DNA of 64,000 nucleotides from DASRBN01 sp035294305 (GCA_035294305.1 DATGLD010000009.1:1-64000); one strand, 5' to 3'. Positions 44,701-54,115 are shown, counted from the stretch's first letter. Numbers and translations are program-made. The notes: generated by a model not told the origin, from the sequence alone.

Positions 44701-47079
44701 TTACCCTAAATGTCCCGTTGTGCGCGTACCTGCTTTTCTTGGAATCGGCGCACGCCCCGGCGGCTGCGACGGGCGGGATCCCGCCTTTATAGGCGGGATG
44801 GGCCGGGTGACCCTCGCATCCACCTCCAGCAGTATTTCCTCACCATGATGACGAACCTTGAGCGGCGGGCCATCAAGCAGGCGGTACGTTGCCTCAGTGG
44901 CCGTCACCTCGACACGCAAGCGACTGCCTCGGAACATGATATGGAAGGCCAGCCGCCCCAGCGCCTCAGGTAGCCGCGGCCCGAAGGAGAGCGAACCGTC
45001 CTGGATGCGCATACCGCCGAATCCCGCGACCAATGCGGTCCAGGCTCCTCCCAGTGAGGCCATGTGAAGCCCGTTCTGTACGTTGTGATGCAGATTGTGG
45101 AGATCAACAAGCGCGGCCTCGCCCAGATAATCATAGGCGAGTTGAAGCTGGCCCACTTCAGCCGCCAGCACTGCCTGCGCGGAAGCCGACAGCGAGGAGT
45201 CGCGCACAGTCAAAGGCTCATAGTACGCAAAGTTACGCGCCTTCTGCTCCGCGCTGAATGCGTCGCTCCGCAGGTACATTGCCAGCACCAGGTCGGCCTG
45301 CTTGAGAACCTGTTTGCGATAGAGCTCAAAGTAAGGGAAGTGCAAGAGCAAGGGATATTGATCGGGCGCGGTACCGGCGAAGTCCCACACCTCGTGCTCA
45401 GTAAAGTTCTCATCCTGTGTGGTCACTCCCAGGCGCTCGTCATAGGGGATGAATATCTTCTCTGCTGCCTCGCTCCACCTGGCGACCTCTTCGCTCTCCA
45501 CACCAATCGCGCGCGCTTTCTCGGGATGACGCTGCACTGCCTCAGCCGCCCAACGCAGGTTATGCTGTGCCATGAGGTTGGTATAGACATTGTTGTCGAC
45601 GAGCGCACTGTACTCGTCGGGTCCGGTCACCCCGTCGATGCGGAACTGGCCGGTTGCGGAATTGAGGAAGCCAAGCGAACACCAGAGCCTCGCCGTCTCG
45701 ATGAGCAATTCCAGGCCCACTTCCTCCTCGAACGCTGTATCACCGGTAACGCTGATATAGTTGGCAACCGCGTATGCGATGTCGGCGTTGATATGGAAAG
45801 CGGCGGTGCCCGCGGGCCAGTATCCCGAACACTCGGTTCCACGAATGGTTCGCCATGGGAAAGCGGCTCCGCGCTGTCCCAGTTGGCGAGCATTCGCTCG
45901 CGCCAGATCGAGCGTCAAATAGCGCCAGCGTAAGGCATCGGCGGCGGCGTTAGGCGCGGTTAGCGTCAGCGCAGGCAGGACGTAGATCTCTGTATCCCAA
46001 AATGCATGACCGTCATAGCCGGTACCCGTCAACCCCTTGGCCGGGATAGGCCGGCGTTCAGCGCGAGCCCCTGCCTGCAGGACATGGAAGAGGGCGAAGC
46101 GCACCGCCTGCTGGATTTCCGCATCGCCCTCCAGCTCGACGACTGCCCGCGACCAGAAATCGTCCAGGTAAGCCCGCTGCTCAGCAAGCAAACCCTCCCA
46201 ACCGGTCATTTGAGCAGCAGTGACCGCCGCGACGATCTGGTCATGGATGGCCGGTCGCGAACGCAGGCTCGACCAGCCATAGGCAATCAGTTTAACGATA
46301 CGCAAGCGCTCGCCGGGCCTCAGCCGGCCCGCAATAGACACACGCACGACATCCTCCGCGCTTCCAGACTCGATGAGCATTCCGGGTGGCCCCTCGATGT
46401 GATGGTCCATTACGGCCCCCATGAGTAGACCGCTGACCCTGGTACGATGGAGCAGAAGCCCGGCGGCGTTTTGAGCTGTGTGTTCCTCAGACACGAGCGC
46501 GGACTGCAGAGCAGCTCCTACCCGCGGATCCCTACTCTGAGGAGGAAGAGCCTCATTGGCTACCAGCTCCGACTGCACAACGAAACGAATCTCGGCATCA
46601 ACAGGCTCAACCTCGTAGTTAATGGCCACGATAGCCCGCTGGGTGAACGAGACCAGGCGAGTAGAGGAGACCTTGACGGTACGGCCCGCCGGAGAAGTCC
46701 AGCAGACGTTACGGCGCAGCACGCCATCGCGAAAATCAAGTTCTCGCTCGTGACTCCGGACGGTGCCATACCGGACATCAAAGGGTTCATCGTCGACAAG
46801 GAGGCGAATGATCTTGCCATTAGTAACGTTGATGATCGTTTGCCCGGATTCCGGGTAGGCATAGCCGCCCTCTGCGTAAGGCAGAGGACGCAATTCGTAG
46901 AAAGAATTCAGGTAGGTACCGGGAAGGCCGTGCGGCTCCCCCTCATCCAGATTGCCGCGCAGTCCAATATGTCCGTTGGAAAGAGCGAAAATTGACTCCG
47001 TCTCCGCCAGGGAGTCAAGTTGAAGTTCTGTTTCGCGCAGACTCCATTCCTCAACTGTGAAAGCTGGATTTCCGCTCAT
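44701..47079 (-). CDS. Glycoside hydrolase family 65 phosphorylase
   Basis: A 792-aa enzyme of the maltose/trehalose/kojibiose phosphorylase family. These enzymes cleave alpha-glucosides with phosphate to give beta-glucose-1-phosphate. The N-terminal beta-sandwich has SNGHIGLRGNLDEGEPHGLP. The barrel has GYDGHAFWDTE, RGTECSGYWPAGTAAFHI and the catalytic acid Glu489 in TGPDEY, and the C-terminal part follows. The Pro/Arg-rich tail of about 40 residues is extra. Substrate within the family cannot be fixed. Glucokinase 37 kb away would handle the freed glucose. Confidence 0.9.
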   Translation of the reverse strand: MSGNPAFTVEEWSLRETELQLDSLAETESIFALSNGHIGLRGNLDEGEPHGLPGTYLNSFYELRPLPYAEGGYAYPESGQTIINVTNGKIIRLLVDDEPFDVRYGTVRSHERELDFRDGVLRRNVCWTSPAGRTVKVSSTRLVSFTQRAIVAINYEVEPVDAEIRFVVQSELVANEALPPQSRDPRVGAALQSALVSEEHTAQNAAGLLLHRTRVSGLLMGAVMDHHIEGPPGMLIESGSAEDVVRVSIAGRLRPGERLRIVKLIAYGWSSLRSRPAIHDQIVAAVTAAQMTGWEGLLAEQRAYLDDFWSRAVVELEGDAEIQQAVRFALFHVLQAGARAERRPIPAKGLTGTGYDGHAFWDTEIYVLPALTLTAPNAAADALRWRYLTLDLARANARQLGQRGAAFPWRTIRGTECSGYWPAGTAAFHINADIAYAVANYISVTGDTAFEEEVGLELLIETARLWCSLGFLNSATGQFRIDGVTGPDEYSALVDNNVYTNLMAQHNLRWAAEAVQRHPEKARAIGVESEEVARWSEAAEKIFIPYDERLGVTTQDENFTEHEVWDFAGTAPDQYPLLLHFPYFELYRKQVLKQADLVLAMYLRSDAFSAEQKARNFAYYEPLTVRDSSLSASAQAVLAAEVGQLQLAYDYLGEAALVDLHNLHHNVQNGLHMASLGGAWTALVAGFGGMRIQDGSLSFGPRLPEALGRLAFHIMFRGSRLRVEVTATEATYRLLDGPPLKVRHHGEEILLEVDARVTRPIPPIKAGSRPSQPPGRAPIPRKAGTRTTGHLG

Positions 47080-47232
47080 CGCTCATCCTCCAGTCTAGTT
47101 GCGTGGGAAACCGCGACGAGGAAGAGAGCCGTTCTATGCGGCAAAGTAGAGGTGGACAGTTGGGACATGAATCTCTCCTTTATGGGCGTGGGAGAACAAC
47201 TAACTATGTTCAAACTATACCATATACCATCC

Positions 47233-47748
47233 TCACAGACCCAACTCCTCGAACCACGCCTGTATACGGTCTGCCACAACCTGCCAGCCTTCCTCCAGCA
47301 TCAAGTCATGCGCCATGGTAGGAAAGATTTCCGCCTGCGTGCCATAAGCACGTGCGGTTGCCTCAACCTCCTTACGTGTAAAGATGCGATCCCTTCCTCC
47401 TCCTAGCACGAGCATAGGGGTGTTTACGCGTTTTGGATGTGGCAGGCTGAAAATCATCATATCTAAGAATGCGCGGTACGATTCGTCTTGCATACGGGCA
47501 AAGTATGCCTGTACCTTCTCTTCAGGCATGGCTGGTGAGAAGAAAGCCTCACACGTAAGGGCCGGCGTGCCGATGATTGGATAAAGACTCAAGGTAAGAT
47601 TGGCTTTGAGGAACGCGAGAGGATGGCGAGCAGCAATACTCAATGTGGTGCGCAGAACGCCGCTCGGGGGTACGGATGCAAGCAAATTTTCTATAACTCT
47701 ATTGAATGTTATTGATAATATATAGGAATGATAACCGTCAAAACTCAT
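47233..47748 (-). pseudogene. Alpha/beta hydrolase, C-terminal remnant
   Basis: A 171-codon frame whose last 150 residues match the C-terminal half of an alpha/beta hydrolase, with the acid in LVLGGGRDRIF and the catalytic His in MAHDLMLEEGW. The nucleophile elbow GxSxG and the whole N-terminal half are missing. The first 20 residues look unrelated to the family. It is therefore a truncated gene rather than a complete enzyme. Confidence 0.7.
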
Positions 47749-47873
47749 GCCATTATTTCATAACTTATGAGAATTTTATAAATCACTTGAAGTTATGAAT
47801 AAAATATGTTACAGTGGTTTCAAGCGGTTGAGCCAGTTGAAACATATTTCAATTCAAACGGAAGGGGTGCCAC

Positions 47874-48707
47874 TTGGATTATCGTTTCTCGCTCGTCGGA
47901 TTGCTGATCGGCTTCCTGGTAGGTCTTACCGGTATGGGTGGGGGATCGCTGCTTGCCCCCCTGTTGATTCTCTTTTTCCGTATTCCACCCGTATGGGCTG
48001 TGAGTACAGATGTCGCCTATTCCACTATAACCAAAGCAGTAGGATCGGTTGTCCACATACGGCAGAAGCATGTGGATTTTAATGTCGCGCTCTGGCTGGC
48101 CTGTGGCAGCGTACCGGCTACACTCTTGAGTGTTGGGCTGGTGCAGTTCATTCGCAAGCACTATGCCAGTTTGATTAATGGCGTCATCCTGCACGCCCTC
48201 GGTTTCACATTGATCCTGGTCGCTGTGCTGCTGGTCTTGAAGCCATTCCTCATGCGACGCCTGGAGCAGAGAAGGTTGGAGCGCGAGAAGCAGGCGGCGC
48301 TGGTACAGAGTGATGGTCAGAGTGGAACTGCCGGGCCAAATCTCTGGGAGAAGCGCTACCGGCCAATAGTGACCATTCTGGTTGGGGCGTTCGTGGGGTT
48401 CCTGGTTGGCCTGACCTCGGTAGGCAGTGGCACATTGATCATGGTCTCAATCGCTTTCCTCTTCCCCAGGCTCACGCCGAAGCAGCTGGTCGGAACGGAT
48501 GTTTTCCAGGCCTTCATGCTGCTGGCGGCCGCTACAATTGGCTATCTAACGGCTGGTACGATTAACTGGGGAATCGCCGGAATGCTACTGATCGGCTCAC
48601 TGCCCGGCGTACTCATTGGCAGCCGTGCGAGCAAATATATCCCTGATCGCTATATGCGTCCCGTCCTGGCAACGGTACTGGTGATTTCGGGCGTCAAGCT
48701 GATATAA
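47874..48707 (+). CDS. TauE/SafE family sulfite or organosulfonate exporter
   Basis: A 277-aa membrane protein with about eight segments in two related halves. The hallmark G-rich helices LVGLTGMGGGSLLAPLLIL and LVGLTSVGSGTLIMVS open each half. The family moves sulfite, sulfoacetate and similar anions. TTG is the start codon, with GAAGGGG upstream. It is monocistronic. The link to the cysC/sat genes 24 kb away is only thematic. Confidence 0.88.
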   Translation: MDYRFSLVGLLIGFLVGLTGMGGGSLLAPLLILFFRIPPVWAVSTDVAYSTITKAVGSVVHIRQKHVDFNVALWLACGSVPATLLSVGLVQFIRKHYASLINGVILHALGFTLILVAVLLVLKPFLMRRLEQRRLEREKQAALVQSDGQSGTAGPNLWEKRYRPIVTILVGAFVGFLVGLTSVGSGTLIMVSIAFLFPRLTPKQLVGTDVFQAFMLLAAATIGYLTAGTINWGIAGMLLIGSLPGVLIGSRASKYIPDRYMRPVLATVLVISGVKLI

Positions 48708-48712
48708 GAGTT

Positions 48713-48730
48713 GGGGCCGATAAATCGGTC
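48713..48730. repeat. Short dispersed palindrome, copy after tauE
   Basis: GGGGCCGATAAATCGGTC belongs to the GGGGCC-RAT family seen near 23.37 and 24.12 kb. It lies between convergent genes. Confidence 0.45.
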
Positions 48731-48732
48731 TT

Positions 48733-49020
48733 CTATGCTTCCTTGATCTCTCCTTGTTCATAGAGCCAACGAGCAAATTGCATGCGGCAATCGTTCGCCA
48801 TACGTTGCCGCATTTCGCTGTTTTCGCACAGATTCTCGCGTAACTGAATCAGTTTTTGCGCCTCATCCCACGTGAAATCCATTTCTAACAGATAATCCAG
48901 GAAAAACCGCTCTTGCTTGTTACCTACCACAGTTTTCTCGACGCCGGTGTGCTGCCTGTTGCTGCCTCGCTCGTTATGTTCCTGCTTACCTCCCATAGAC
49001 GAGGGGGTCTGGTTTTTCAT
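48733..49020 (-). CDS. Small hypothetical protein
   Basis: A 95-aa protein with no recognised family. The N-terminal 30 residues are polar and basic. The rest is helical (FFLDYLLEMDFTWDEAQKLI, then a Glu/Arg-rich helix). GAGGAG precedes the ATG at 49020. It is divergent from the sigma-factor gene across about 290 bases. Confidence 0.55.
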   Translation of the reverse strand: MKNQTPSSMGGKQEHNERGSNRQHTGVEKTVVGNKQERFFLDYLLEMDFTWDEAQKLIQLRENLCENSEMRQRMANDCRMQFARWLYEQGEIKEA

Positions 49021-49312
49021 AGCGCTTCTCCTCAATATCAACATGAGAGGGTATATAGCATATCCTCTCGCCTTATCTTCGTTTCTATCAATTCAATCGA
49101 CTGACAGACCGCCAACAATAGCTCTTTCCCCTGCTTTCCTGGCCATCGAGACAAAAAAGGGACTTCTGGTATAGCAAGCAAGCGACCAATGTCAATATTA
49201 ATCGCGCTGGAATCCCGCTACACTCGACTCATCAAATACTTGCTCAGGACAGGTAAGAGGCATCTTCGCAACTGAAATGGTTGATGAATCGGCCTACTAG
49301 AAGGAAACATAT

Positions 49313-50131
49313 ATGAGTGTATCAGCGATCATAGACGAGCTTTGGGCAGATTTTGTTGCCACCAGGCGCCCGGAATTGCGCGAAGAACTGATCACCGCAT
49401 ATGCCCCTCTGGTTCGATACGTTGTCGGCAGACTGGGTATTCCCTCCACCAGCCTGCTCGAGGCGGATGATTTGCTCAGCTATGGCATGATAGGATTGAT
49501 TAACGCTATCGATCGCTACGACCCCACGCGCGGTATTCGCTTCGAGGCTTTTGCCACCTCACGCATTCGTGGCGCAGTCATAGACCAGTTACGCACGCTC
49601 AATTGGCTACCGCGTTCCGCAGTAGCGCGGGTGCGACAGATCGAACAGGTGCTAGCGCAACTGGAGCAGCGTTATGGACGGCCCGCGACGGAAGTCGAAG
49701 CAGCGCAGGCGCTGAATGTCTCGCTTGATCGCTACCGCCAGATGTTACTGGAAGCTGGCGCCATGATCTTATCTCTAGATGCTCCTCTTGGAACAGTGAC
49801 ACAGCAGGAGAACGAGGGAGCTCTTTCGCTTGGCGATTTGATCGAAGATCACTCAACACCTGATCCGGTCGAACAAGCCGAGAAGCATGAAATGCTGCAA
49901 CTACTCAGCACCACCATTGACCAGCTACCCGCGCGCGAACGTCTACTGCTCTCTTTATACTACCAGGAGGAACTGACGATGAAAGAGATCAGTAAAATCA
50001 TGGGCGTATCCGAATCGCGTGTATGCCAGCTGCACATGCAGGCCATCCTGCGCTTGCGCTCAGCCTTTCATCTTCGCCAGGAAAAGGCGCGTAGTAAAAA
50101 AGTGCAACACGCACACGTAATAGATAAGTAG
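49313..50131 (+). CDS. Sigma-28 family RNA polymerase sigma factor (FliA/WhiG type)
   Basis: A 272-aa alternative sigma factor. Region 2 has YGMIGLINAIDRYDPTRGIRFE and ATSRIRGAVIDQLR, the FliA/WhiG signature. Region 3 follows at about 100-160, with the SLDAPLG segment. Region 4 ends with the HTH YYQEELTMKEISKIMGVSES. AGAAGGAAA lies upstream of the ATG. No flagellar or chemotaxis structural genes are in the window. The next genes on the strand are a FlgM-like anti-sigma and csrA, so this is a regulatory cassette. In filamentous actinobacteria WhiG drives sporulation; a parallel role here is inferred. Confidence 0.9.
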   Translation: MSVSAIIDELWADFVATRRPELREELITAYAPLVRYVVGRLGIPSTSLLEADDLLSYGMIGLINAIDRYDPTRGIRFEAFATSRIRGAVIDQLRTLNWLPRSAVARVRQIEQVLAQLEQRYGRPATEVEAAQALNVSLDRYRQMLLEAGAMILSLDAPLGTVTQQENEGALSLGDLIEDHSTPDPVEQAEKHEMLQLLSTTIDQLPARERLLLSLYYQEELTMKEISKIMGVSESRVCQLHMQAILRLRSAFHLRQEKARSKKVQHAHVIDK

Positions 50132-50296
50132 AGGTAAGCTCGCGGCGGAAAAGTTTCGGACGACATCATCAAAACACTGCCATTGGCCTCTACTGAATTG
50201 CCAGCGAGTGCCGATACAAAAAAGTGTGGTTACATGGGTACCGGTGGAGTGATTGGTAGCAAATAGACATAGGATTGATTTGTGTGAGGAATGCTC

Positions 50297-50596
50297 ATGA
50301 AAACAGGCATAAAAAAAGCTGGTAGTGACCTGCAGGTGGCTCAAGATACTATGACAGTCCTTGTATGGCAGGCTATCGAGCGAGTGAATAGGGAGGCGGA
50401 GACTGTTCTCGCCGCTTCCTCCACAAACCCGGTTCAGGCGAGTGAGGTGCTTTCGCCTGCAATAGAGCGGGGGATGCGAGTCGCTCGCGGCCAGCCGGAA
50501 ATACGTACGGCACTTGTAGAAGCGCTCGTCACGGAAATCGAAGCCGGCACGTATTCTATAGATAGCAAAGCAATCGCGCAGAAAATGCTCAAGTAA
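50297..50596 (+). CDS. FlgM-like anti-sigma-28 factor
   Basis: A 99-aa protein. The N-terminal two-thirds are polar and likely disordered, as in FlgM. The C-terminal 30 residues read ALVEALVTEIEAGTYSIDSK, then AIAQKML, which is the FlgM sigma-binding pattern (a helix, then IxxGtYxvDsxxIAxxML). The ATG at 50297 has AGGA six bases upstream; a second ATG six bases earlier abuts the same site. It lies 165 bases after the sigma-28 gene, where its target would be. The call rests on the C-terminal motif plus context. Confidence 0.75.
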   Translation: MKTGIKKAGSDLQVAQDTMTVLVWQAIERVNREAETVLAASSTNPVQASEVLSPAIERGMRVARGQPEIRTALVEALVTEIEAGTYSIDSKAIAQKMLK

Positions 50597-50769
50597 ATAG
50601 TACCTGTCTCACAGAATCGGCGCGTCTAAGGGATGCGAGTCTCCTCTACGCGCTGTTAAACAATTTATACAGTTATGTTGAAAAATAGCAGTCCAAGACC
50701 GACATGTGTCTTTGTCGCAACGCGGCGCGAGGACGCTCCGGTTAGTCTTTTCTAGAGAAGGAGCCAGGC

Positions 50770-50979
50770 ATGCTTGTATTGCGACGTAAAGTTGGTGAAA
50801 GTATTATCGTCGACGGGGTTATCAGTATATCTATCCTGGCGGTCGAGGGTGAGCGCGTGAAGATAGGTATCAGCGCGCCCTCCGATGTCAGTATTGTGCG
50901 TGAGGAGCTTATCGAGCGAGCGCCCACAACACCCTCGCCGTTCCCACCGCTGGTGAATCTCGCCAACCAGAATATATGA
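50770..50979 (+). CDS. csrA: CsrA carbon storage regulator (RNA-binding)
   Basis: A 69-aa protein. The first 50 residues are typical CsrA: MLVLRRKVGESIIVDGVISI with Arg near position 6, IGISAPSDVSIVREEL with the RNA-binding Arg44-type residue, and the ERVKIG turn. A 20-residue Pro-rich tail is unusual. GAAGGAG lies upstream. It is 173 bases after the FlgM-like gene on the same strand. In many bacteria csrA sits beside fliW and the flagellin genes; no fliW is seen here. Confidence 0.93.
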   Translation: MLVLRRKVGESIIVDGVISISILAVEGERVKIGISAPSDVSIVREELIERAPTTPSPFPPLVNLANQNI

Positions 50980-51088
50980 GATTGCGAAGACCTACCCCTG
51001 ATGGCCCTTGATAACCGTACAGGGTGATATCCCTCGTCCCTACAGGATGACCCGATTCGAGGGGAAAATTCATCAGGACAGAGCACCT

Positions 51089-51862
51089 TTAGTATTTGCG
51101 TGCCACGATCAAACGGCCCCCGCCTGGAAGAGAAGCCGCCAGGTTCAACTGGGAAGCTTTCCGCGCGAGGCGATCCATCCAAGATGATGGAATACGCCGC
51201 CAGATCATCCCGACCAGCCGTTTATCGGCTATCCATATCTGCTGCGCGAGCTCCAGCGCATCCCACAGGCTTACCCATCCATGGTTGAGATACGGGCGTA
51301 CCCGCTCCACTTCAAGCCCGGCACCATTGAGATGTTCTATCCAGCGCCTGGTTGACCAGAGGTTGAGATGGCAGAGCTGGCGGTTGCGCCAAGTGGCATA
51401 GCGGGCAGAGGGCAGGATAAGCCACCTGCTGAATGCTTCCGTGGGACAGGTAAATATCAAGCGTCCCCCCGGGCGTAGCACTCGCGCTATTTCCGCAAGT
51501 ACGACATCCAGGCAGGGCAAATGCTCAAGCACAGAGTTGCTCAGCACTGTCCCAATGCTTGCATCCGGCAGCCGCATTTCCTCGGCGGGAACAGCTTCAA
51601 ACCGTTCATAGATGCGATGCCGGGCCGCTCGTTCCAGGACTTTCTCGTCCGGGTCCAGCCCTATTTCGACTTTCGACAGCACCATCGAAGTGACCAGCCC
51701 ATCTCCACAGCCCACATCCAGCACGGGAGGGTCAAATACCTGCTCGCGCAGGGCAGCTATCTCAGCCGCGCGCCATAAACCCAACGATGGGCCCTGCAAT
51801 TCCAGCAGTATGCGGAATGTCGGAGCATCAAGGTACAAGGGTTCGGTGGTTTGGATGCGCAT
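51089..51862 (-). CDS. Class I SAM-dependent methyltransferase
   Basis: A 257-aa methyltransferase. The SAM motif VLDVGCGDGLVT lies near residue 45, and the post-motif NSVLEHLPCLD and VLRPGGRLIFTCP follow (UbiE/COQ5-like). The ATG at 51862 is chosen, 13 bases after the stop of the radical SAM gene; the frame further upstream overlaps that gene and lacks support. Cotranscribed with the radical SAM gene, it may act on the same product. Confidence 0.85.
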   Translation of the reverse strand: MRIQTTEPLYLDAPTFRILLELQGPSLGLWRAAEIAALREQVFDPPVLDVGCGDGLVTSMVLSKVEIGLDPDEKVLERAARHRIYERFEAVPAEEMRLPDASIGTVLSNSVLEHLPCLDVVLAEIARVLRPGGRLIFTCPTEAFSRWLILPSARYATWRNRQLCHLNLWSTRRWIEHLNGAGLEVERVRPYLNHGWVSLWDALELAQQIWIADKRLVGMIWRRIPSSWMDRLARKASQLNLAASLPGGGRLIVARKY

Positions 51863-51875
51863 GTTGTTTCTTACC

Positions 51876-52874
51876 CTAAAACGTCCCCAAATAAAGCGCG
51901 CACGAGCGGCAAATCTCCGGTGGTTCGTCCGAGGCAAGTTGATCGCGAAAAGCCTGGAAGTCCGGGCTGTTCCATGTCTTCTCGACCCCCTGCTCGGCCA
52001 TATTGCCGAAGTTGATGCGGTCCGGGGTTGAAACCATGCAGCAGGGCATAGCATAGCCCTGGTAGCTGATGTAGGCCCCCTGCCACGGCCAACTGCAGCG
52101 CACTCGACCAGGAGTGCCGGGCGCATACTGCCGGGGCTGCGTGCGCGGCAGGCGCAGCTTCACACCCAGTTCCTGGGCCACCGCGCGCGCTTCGCCAAAA
52201 TAATAGGCGACACGTTCCGGGTCTTCCTCCAGCAGCGTCTGTGCCTGCACAAACTCTCGCATTGGCCGGTAGTGTGAAGGCAGGCTCGTTTCACCGAAGT
52301 CATGGCAAAGGTGCTGTACAAACATTTCCTCTACCGACCAGCCATGCGCCAGTCGCACAATCTGGGGCAACTCATGCAGGTTCTGCTGCATAATGACCAT
52401 TACCAGGTGTATACGCGGATGGTCGCTTCCCAGGCGTTTGCGGGCGACCAGCAGTCGCTCCAGATTGGCGGTGACGCGGTCATAATGCGCGCGCGCGCGA
52501 ATGCGCTCATAGGTCTCAGGCGTTGCCCCATCCAGTGAGACATGCAGGCAATTCAGTCCACTGGTCACACAGAGTTCCGCCCGCCTCCCATTCAACAATG
52601 TAAGGTTGGAATTGGTGCTAACGCGAATACCCTTTGCGACGGCATATGTCACCATATCAAAAAAGCGCGGGTGCATCATCGGCTCACCCAGCCCTTGCAG
52701 GTGCAATTCCCGCACATTGACGAACTGGTCGATCATACGGGTGAAGGCCTCGAAGTCCATAAAAGCCGGCGGGCCATAGGGTGGGCCATCCTGCCGGAAC
52801 TGGATCGAACACATCTGGCAGCGCAAATTGCACTGGCCGACAGGCTCAATCTGTACATAAGCCGGGAGCTGCAT
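51876..52874 (-). CDS. Radical SAM protein with SPASM-like C-terminus
   Basis: A 332-aa iron-sulfur enzyme. The cluster motif CNLRCQMC (CxxxCxxC) is near residue 15. The C-terminal part has CSWPW, then PCCMV and CRSC spacing, like a SPASM auxiliary cluster domain. It stands first in a two-gene operon with a methyltransferase. Such pairs modify peptides or small molecules, but no precursor peptide was seen. Confidence 0.88.
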   Translation of the reverse strand: MQLPAYVQIEPVGQCNLRCQMCSIQFRQDGPPYGPPAFMDFEAFTRMIDQFVNVRELHLQGLGEPMMHPRFFDMVTYAVAKGIRVSTNSNLTLLNGRRAELCVTSGLNCLHVSLDGATPETYERIRARAHYDRVTANLERLLVARKRLGSDHPRIHLVMVIMQQNLHELPQIVRLAHGWSVEEMFVQHLCHDFGETSLPSHYRPMREFVQAQTLLEEDPERVAYYFGEARAVAQELGVKLRLPRTQPRQYAPGTPGRVRCSWPWQGAYISYQGYAMPCCMVSTPDRINFGNMAEQGVEKTWNSPDFQAFRDQLASDEPPEICRSCALYLGTF

Positions 52875-52901
52875 AGAACCTCATCCTATCTGCATCAAGA
52901 T

Positions 52902-53246
52902 CTAAGACTTTCTGGAATGGTCATATTCTTTTTTGGCCTCTTTTGCCTTTTGCCGGGCTTCTTTTGCTGTACTGGCTACTTTTCCCCGCGCGGTTGGCGC
53001 TTTGGGTTCGTCAGTGGATTTTTTCTTTGTGGTTGGCCCGCGCGCCGCCTGGGGATCAGACGGGCCTTTCTCCGCTTTCCTGACCCATTTGTCGCCTTTT
53101 TTCTCGTATTCATGCTTTAAGGCAGCATAGGCGACACGATGGGCACGACCTCCTTCTCCATAGGTCTTGACGGCGCTGTCATGCGCTTCTTGCCATAAGC
53201 GCTGCGCGTGTTCATCTGAGCGTAAAATCGTTTGTGGTATTGCCAT
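52902..53246 (-). CDS. ChaB family protein
   Basis: A 114-aa basic protein. Residues 10-60 (AQRLWQEAHDSAVKTYGEGG, then AALKHEYEKKGDKWV) match the ChaB domain. The C-terminal half is Lys/Ala/Glu-rich and probably disordered, possibly nucleic-acid-binding. It is often associated with cation transport regulation in enterobacteria, but the function here is unclear. Confidence 0.8.
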   Translation of the reverse strand: MAIPQTILRSDEHAQRLWQEAHDSAVKTYGEGGRAHRVAYAALKHEYEKKGDKWVRKAEKGPSDPQAARGPTTKKKSTDEPKAPTARGKVASTAKEARQKAKEAKKEYDHSRKS

Positions 53247-53332
53247 ATGCTCTCCTTCCTACTAGAGAATCACTCCCTTTCAGGAACTAGCACGATGAGA
53301 AGCAAACCTGTGTATACATGGTGGGAAAGCTT

Positions 53333-53869
53333 TTAAGATGGGAATACCAGGCTGGCAGCGGAATAAATCTCGCCAAAAAAACGGCTGGGAACGGTCGCCA
53401 GCAGGTGTGTGTCGCTGAATCCATTTTGCCGGGCCAGCGACTCCCAGGTAGGATAAGAGAAAGGATAAGGCACCCACATATTGCCGCGGTCGGCGTTGTA
53501 CTCAACCAGCAAGAAGCTGCCTCCCGGTCGCAGGTAGCCCCGCACCAGTTGCAAAACCGGTTCCTTCTTACGCACAAAATGCAGCGAGTTAGCCATGACG
53601 ATGCCATCCAGCGCGGGCAAATCGAGCTTGCGCGTAAAATCGGCAGCAATATAATGTACGGTCACGGCAGGAAAGCGCGCTTGCATTGTTCTTTCCTGCT
53701 GTCGTAGCGCGCTGGCATCTTTATCGATAGAATAGATTTCTCCCGTCGCGCCGATCAAGTCGGCCAGCGCCAGGGTGAAAGCGCCACCACCGGAGCCGAG
53801 GTCGGCCCATACTCCTCCAGGCTTCCCTATACCCTTGCGCAGCAAACGTACGTGGTCTTCGTGGTTCAT
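53333..53869 (-). CDS. Class I SAM-dependent methyltransferase (small)
   Basis: A 178-aa methyltransferase. GVWADLGSGGGAFTLALADL is the SAM site near residue 24. A following acidic turn (YSIDKDASAL), FTRKLDLPALDGIVMANSLH and PGGSFLLVEYN complete the pattern. AAAGGAG lies upstream of the ATG at 53869. It stands beside the inverted repeat at 53884-54010. Substrate unknown. Confidence 0.85.
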   Translation of the reverse strand: MNHEDHVRLLRKGIGKPGGVWADLGSGGGAFTLALADLIGATGEIYSIDKDASALRQQERTMQARFPAVTVHYIAADFTRKLDLPALDGIVMANSLHFVRKKEPVLQLVRGYLRPGGSFLLVEYNADRGNMWVPYPFSYPTWESLARQNGFSDTHLLATVPSRFFGEIYSAASLVFPS

Positions 53870-53883
53870 TGCAACTCCTTTGC

Positions 53884-54010
53884 CTGACATCCACTCATAA
53901 CTCGGGGTGCAGGGGTTTCACCCCTGCCGGGGTGCGGGGTGTCCCCGCTTGCTTCCCCTCCCGTCCTGACGGGCCGTAGGCCCGCTGCAAGAATTATGAG
54001 TGGATGGCAG
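53884..54010. repeat. MITE-like inverted repeat, about 127 bp
   Basis: CTGACATCCACTCATAACTC at 53884-53903 is matched by its inverted form at 53991-54010 at 18 of 20 positions. The core is G/C-rich with several nested hairpins (GGGGTGCAGGGG..., CCCCTGCC). It lies in the gap between the methyltransferase and the Rossmann-protein gene. No coding. Confidence 0.65.
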
Positions 54011-54115
54011 CCTTTGCAACTGGACAGAATACTATCATAAAATGTACTATTAAGATACAACCATATAGCGTCAGGCAGGATGAACTGCCTGCTTCACATG
54101 CTCAGGAGTATATGG

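Noticed and set aside
51863..52126. Longer N-terminus for the methyltransferase at 51089
   Set aside because: It overlaps the radical SAM gene in another frame and reads as an Arg/Ser-rich shadow; the ATG at 51862 fits the family start.
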